Positions 38,679-39,658 of a stretch of DNA of 39,658 nucleotides are shown one piece after another. Within the stretch, counting starts at the first letter, position 1. Every line of letters begins with the position of its first letter. The translations under genes and the position numbers were made by a program. The DNA lies in IMG/VR virus record IMGVR_UViG_3300027797_000056, positions 1-39,658 of that record; one strand, 5' to 3'. A model generated the notes under the pieces. It did not search any database. It was not told the DNA's origin and saw only the letters and a list, made by a program, of their open reading frames with translations. The stretch comes from a virus.

Positions 38679-38750
38679 TCGGGGTGAGAGGGATCGAACC
38701 TCCGACATCCTGCTCCCAAAGCAGGCGCGCTACCGCTGCGCTACACCCCG
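38679..38750 (-). tRNA. tRNA-Pro (TGG)
   Basis: Acceptor CGGGGTG/CACCCCG, D-arm GCGC/GCGC, anticodon loop TTTGGGA (TGG), T loop TTCGATC. It is the first gene of the array in the direction of transcription. Confidence 0.95.
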
Positions 38751-38772
38751 AGAATGCCCCAATTTACCACGT

Positions 38773-38855
38773 GCTATGCCTCATATGGGCATAGCAGAGG
38801 TGGGGGCTAGTGGGAAGAGCAGAAATCTTCCCAGAAAGACCGGCTTATGCCGGTC
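38773..38855 (-). other. Three consecutive hairpins between HbpS-like gene and tRNA-Pro
   Basis: Three perfect stems follow each other: GACCGGC/GCCGGTC with an ATAA loop (38838-38855), TGGGAAG/CTTCCCA (38811-38833) and GCTATGCC/GGCATAGC (38773-38795). The first is 8 bp after the HbpS-like stop and is followed by TTTCT on the minus strand, so it may be a weak terminator. The others may shape or process the tRNA precursor. Confidence 0.65.
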
Positions 38856-38862
38856 AGTAAAC

Positions 38863-39285
38863 TCACTCCGCGGGAGCTTCCGCAAAAGCGGAAAGGAACC
38901 CTTCCACCGCGGCCTCGGCGACTAACTTGTCATTCTCAACAGACGAGCCGGAAACACCGACTCCGCCGAGAATAACGCCATCAGGGGCGACCAGAGGAAT
39001 CCCGCCGGGGAATGTAATCAGTCCATCGTTGGAGTGCTCAATACCATACAGGCTTCCGCCCGGCTGGGAGAGCACTCCGATCTTCTGCGTTTCCATATCG
39101 AAGTAAGTAGCGGTGCACGCTTTCTTAATGGAGATGTCAACACTTCCTGACCAGGCCCGGTCTTCACGGGCAAAAGCAACAAGCTTTCCTCCTCGATCAA
39201 CCACCGCGATGTTCATTCGAGTATCGATCTCATTGCTTTTTCTGAGACCGGCGTTTACTGCTTGGATTGCTGCTGCGAAATACAT
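38863..39285 (-). CDS. HbpS/GlcG-family (heme-binding-like) protein
   Basis: 140 residues from the ATG at 39285. It matches the GlcG/HbpS family across its length: [22 protein letters not shown]...KA.TA..F near residues 28-60, then [17 protein letters not shown], and the signature [14 protein letters not shown]. Family members bind heme or are linked to glycolate use. The phage copy lacks a signal peptide, so it is probably cytoplasmic. A TGGTATAAT extended -10 lies 24 nt before the start, pointing to early, host-type transcription. The function in infection is unknown; iron or heme handling is an inference. Confidence 0.88.
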   Translation of the reverse strand: MYFAAAIQAVNAGLRKSNEIDTRMNIAVVDRGGKLVAFAREDRAWSGSVDISIKKACTATYFDMETQKIGVLSQPGGSLYGIEHSNDGLITFPGGIPLVAPDGVILGGVGVSGSSVENDKLVAEAAVEGFLSAFAEAPAE

Positions 39286-39308
39286 AGACGTTAGTGTTTG
39301 TTTACTTG

Positions 39309-39317
39309 ATTATACCA
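39309..39317 (-). promoter_or_regulatory. Extended -10 promoter element of HbpS-like gene
   Basis: Minus strand CGTGGTATAAT, identical over 11 bases to the element before tRNA-Ile(TAT). The -35 position (AATAGT) is poor, so it relies on the extended -10. Confidence 0.55.
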
Positions 39318-39478
39318 CGGTTACGCCAGCTACTATTGCCGGTGTAACCGAAGTACTTTGGACGTTTAAATTTTCAAGGTTCCGGGTGGACTTCCGTCCT
39401 TTCCCATGAGACTAATATATCAGAGTTGGGGTGGCTTGTAAATGGCCTAGTAGCCAGTTGTCGAGCCGTCCACCAAGC

Positions 39479-39517
39479 AAAAAGAAAGAGGGGAAAGATC
39501 AGTGATCTCGCCCCTCT
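39479..39517 (-). terminator. Intrinsic terminator for an upstream minus-strand gene
   Basis: On the minus strand AGAGGGG, an inner AGATC/GATCT stem, CCCCTCT, then TTTCTTTTT. It ends a transcript that starts to the right of the window. Confidence 0.8.
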
Positions 39518-39658
39518 CGTAGTTTGCTTTAGGAATCCTAATTAGCAGACAAGAGGGACCGTCACCCGATTTCTGGGTGAAAAGGCCTTTGTTGTAATAT
39601 AGGACAAATTAGTCATACTAATCTATAAACACTTTACCAAACGCCGGGGATTAGCTGC

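Larger units (their letters stand above)
39286..39658. other. Non-coding stretch with promoter and terminator
   Basis: No gene is supported here. It holds the promoter of the HbpS-like gene, a terminator for a minus-strand gene beyond the window, and an inverted repeat ATTAGT-CAT-ACTAAT at 39608-39622 of unknown meaning. A short frame over 39113-39409 on the plus strand is a shadow of the HbpS-like gene. Confidence 0.6.

Overview
The window is part of the genome of a large, strictly lytic-looking contractile-tailed phage (myovirus), most likely a cyanophage related to the S-TIM5 lineage. The key marker is a family A DNA polymerase that follows mitochondrial DNA polymerase gamma almost motif by motif, a trait known from S-TIM5-type cyanophages. 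A very large tail sheath, fibre proteins with cyanophage-style N-termini and GNVGIG repeats, tRNAs without encoded CCA, and small genes of cyanophage type agree with this. The host is an inference. No integrase, photosynthesis gene or terminase lies in the window, so this is only part of the genome.

Layout. (1) 1-13.95 kb, minus strand: the 5' end of one fibre gene (cut by the window edge), a 1613-residue fibre, three further fibre/adaptor proteins, a protein with a duplicated CBM-like segment, a possible tube protein, a Mu-type portal (DUF935-like), and three unrecognised genes. (2) 14.0-19.5 kb, plus strand: a 1269-residue orphan structural candidate, a leucine-rich-repeat protein and a coiled-coil/beta protein. 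(3) 19.5-21.1 kb, minus strand: a small gene, dCMP deaminase and three short genes. (4) 21.2-31.5 kb, plus strand: tail-assembly chaperones, tail sheath, Mu I-like protease/scaffold, a decoration-protein candidate, the major capsid protein with a strong terminator, then gp36-like and gp37-like neck genes, and a Dps-like ferritin joined to gp37 by an ATGA overlap. (5) 31.5-39.7 kb, minus strand: an RlpA-like secreted protein, a small gene, DNA polymerase, a degenerate metallophosphoesterase, a CDKHV-family protein, two small genes, 15 tRNA genes in two arrays, and an HbpS/GlcG-like protein.

Function. The head and neck module is Mu-like (portal, I-type protease/scaffold, capsid, gp36, gp37), while the replication module is polymerase-gamma-like, so the genome is modular. 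Two promoter classes can be read. A GTTTAAAG-type motif sits in intergenic gaps in the gene direction, often just before virion genes, and is a candidate phage-specific late promoter. Sigma70-like extended -10 elements (TGNTATAAT or TGATAGAAT, once with a full TTGACA box) sit before tRNA, nucleotide-metabolism and small accessory genes.

Points for follow-up: the two-class promoter system; the polymerase with HDS in place of HDE in motif C; terminators placed directly before two start codons; the Dps gene coupled to head completion; and GAAA/UUCG tetraloop hairpins between tRNA genes.
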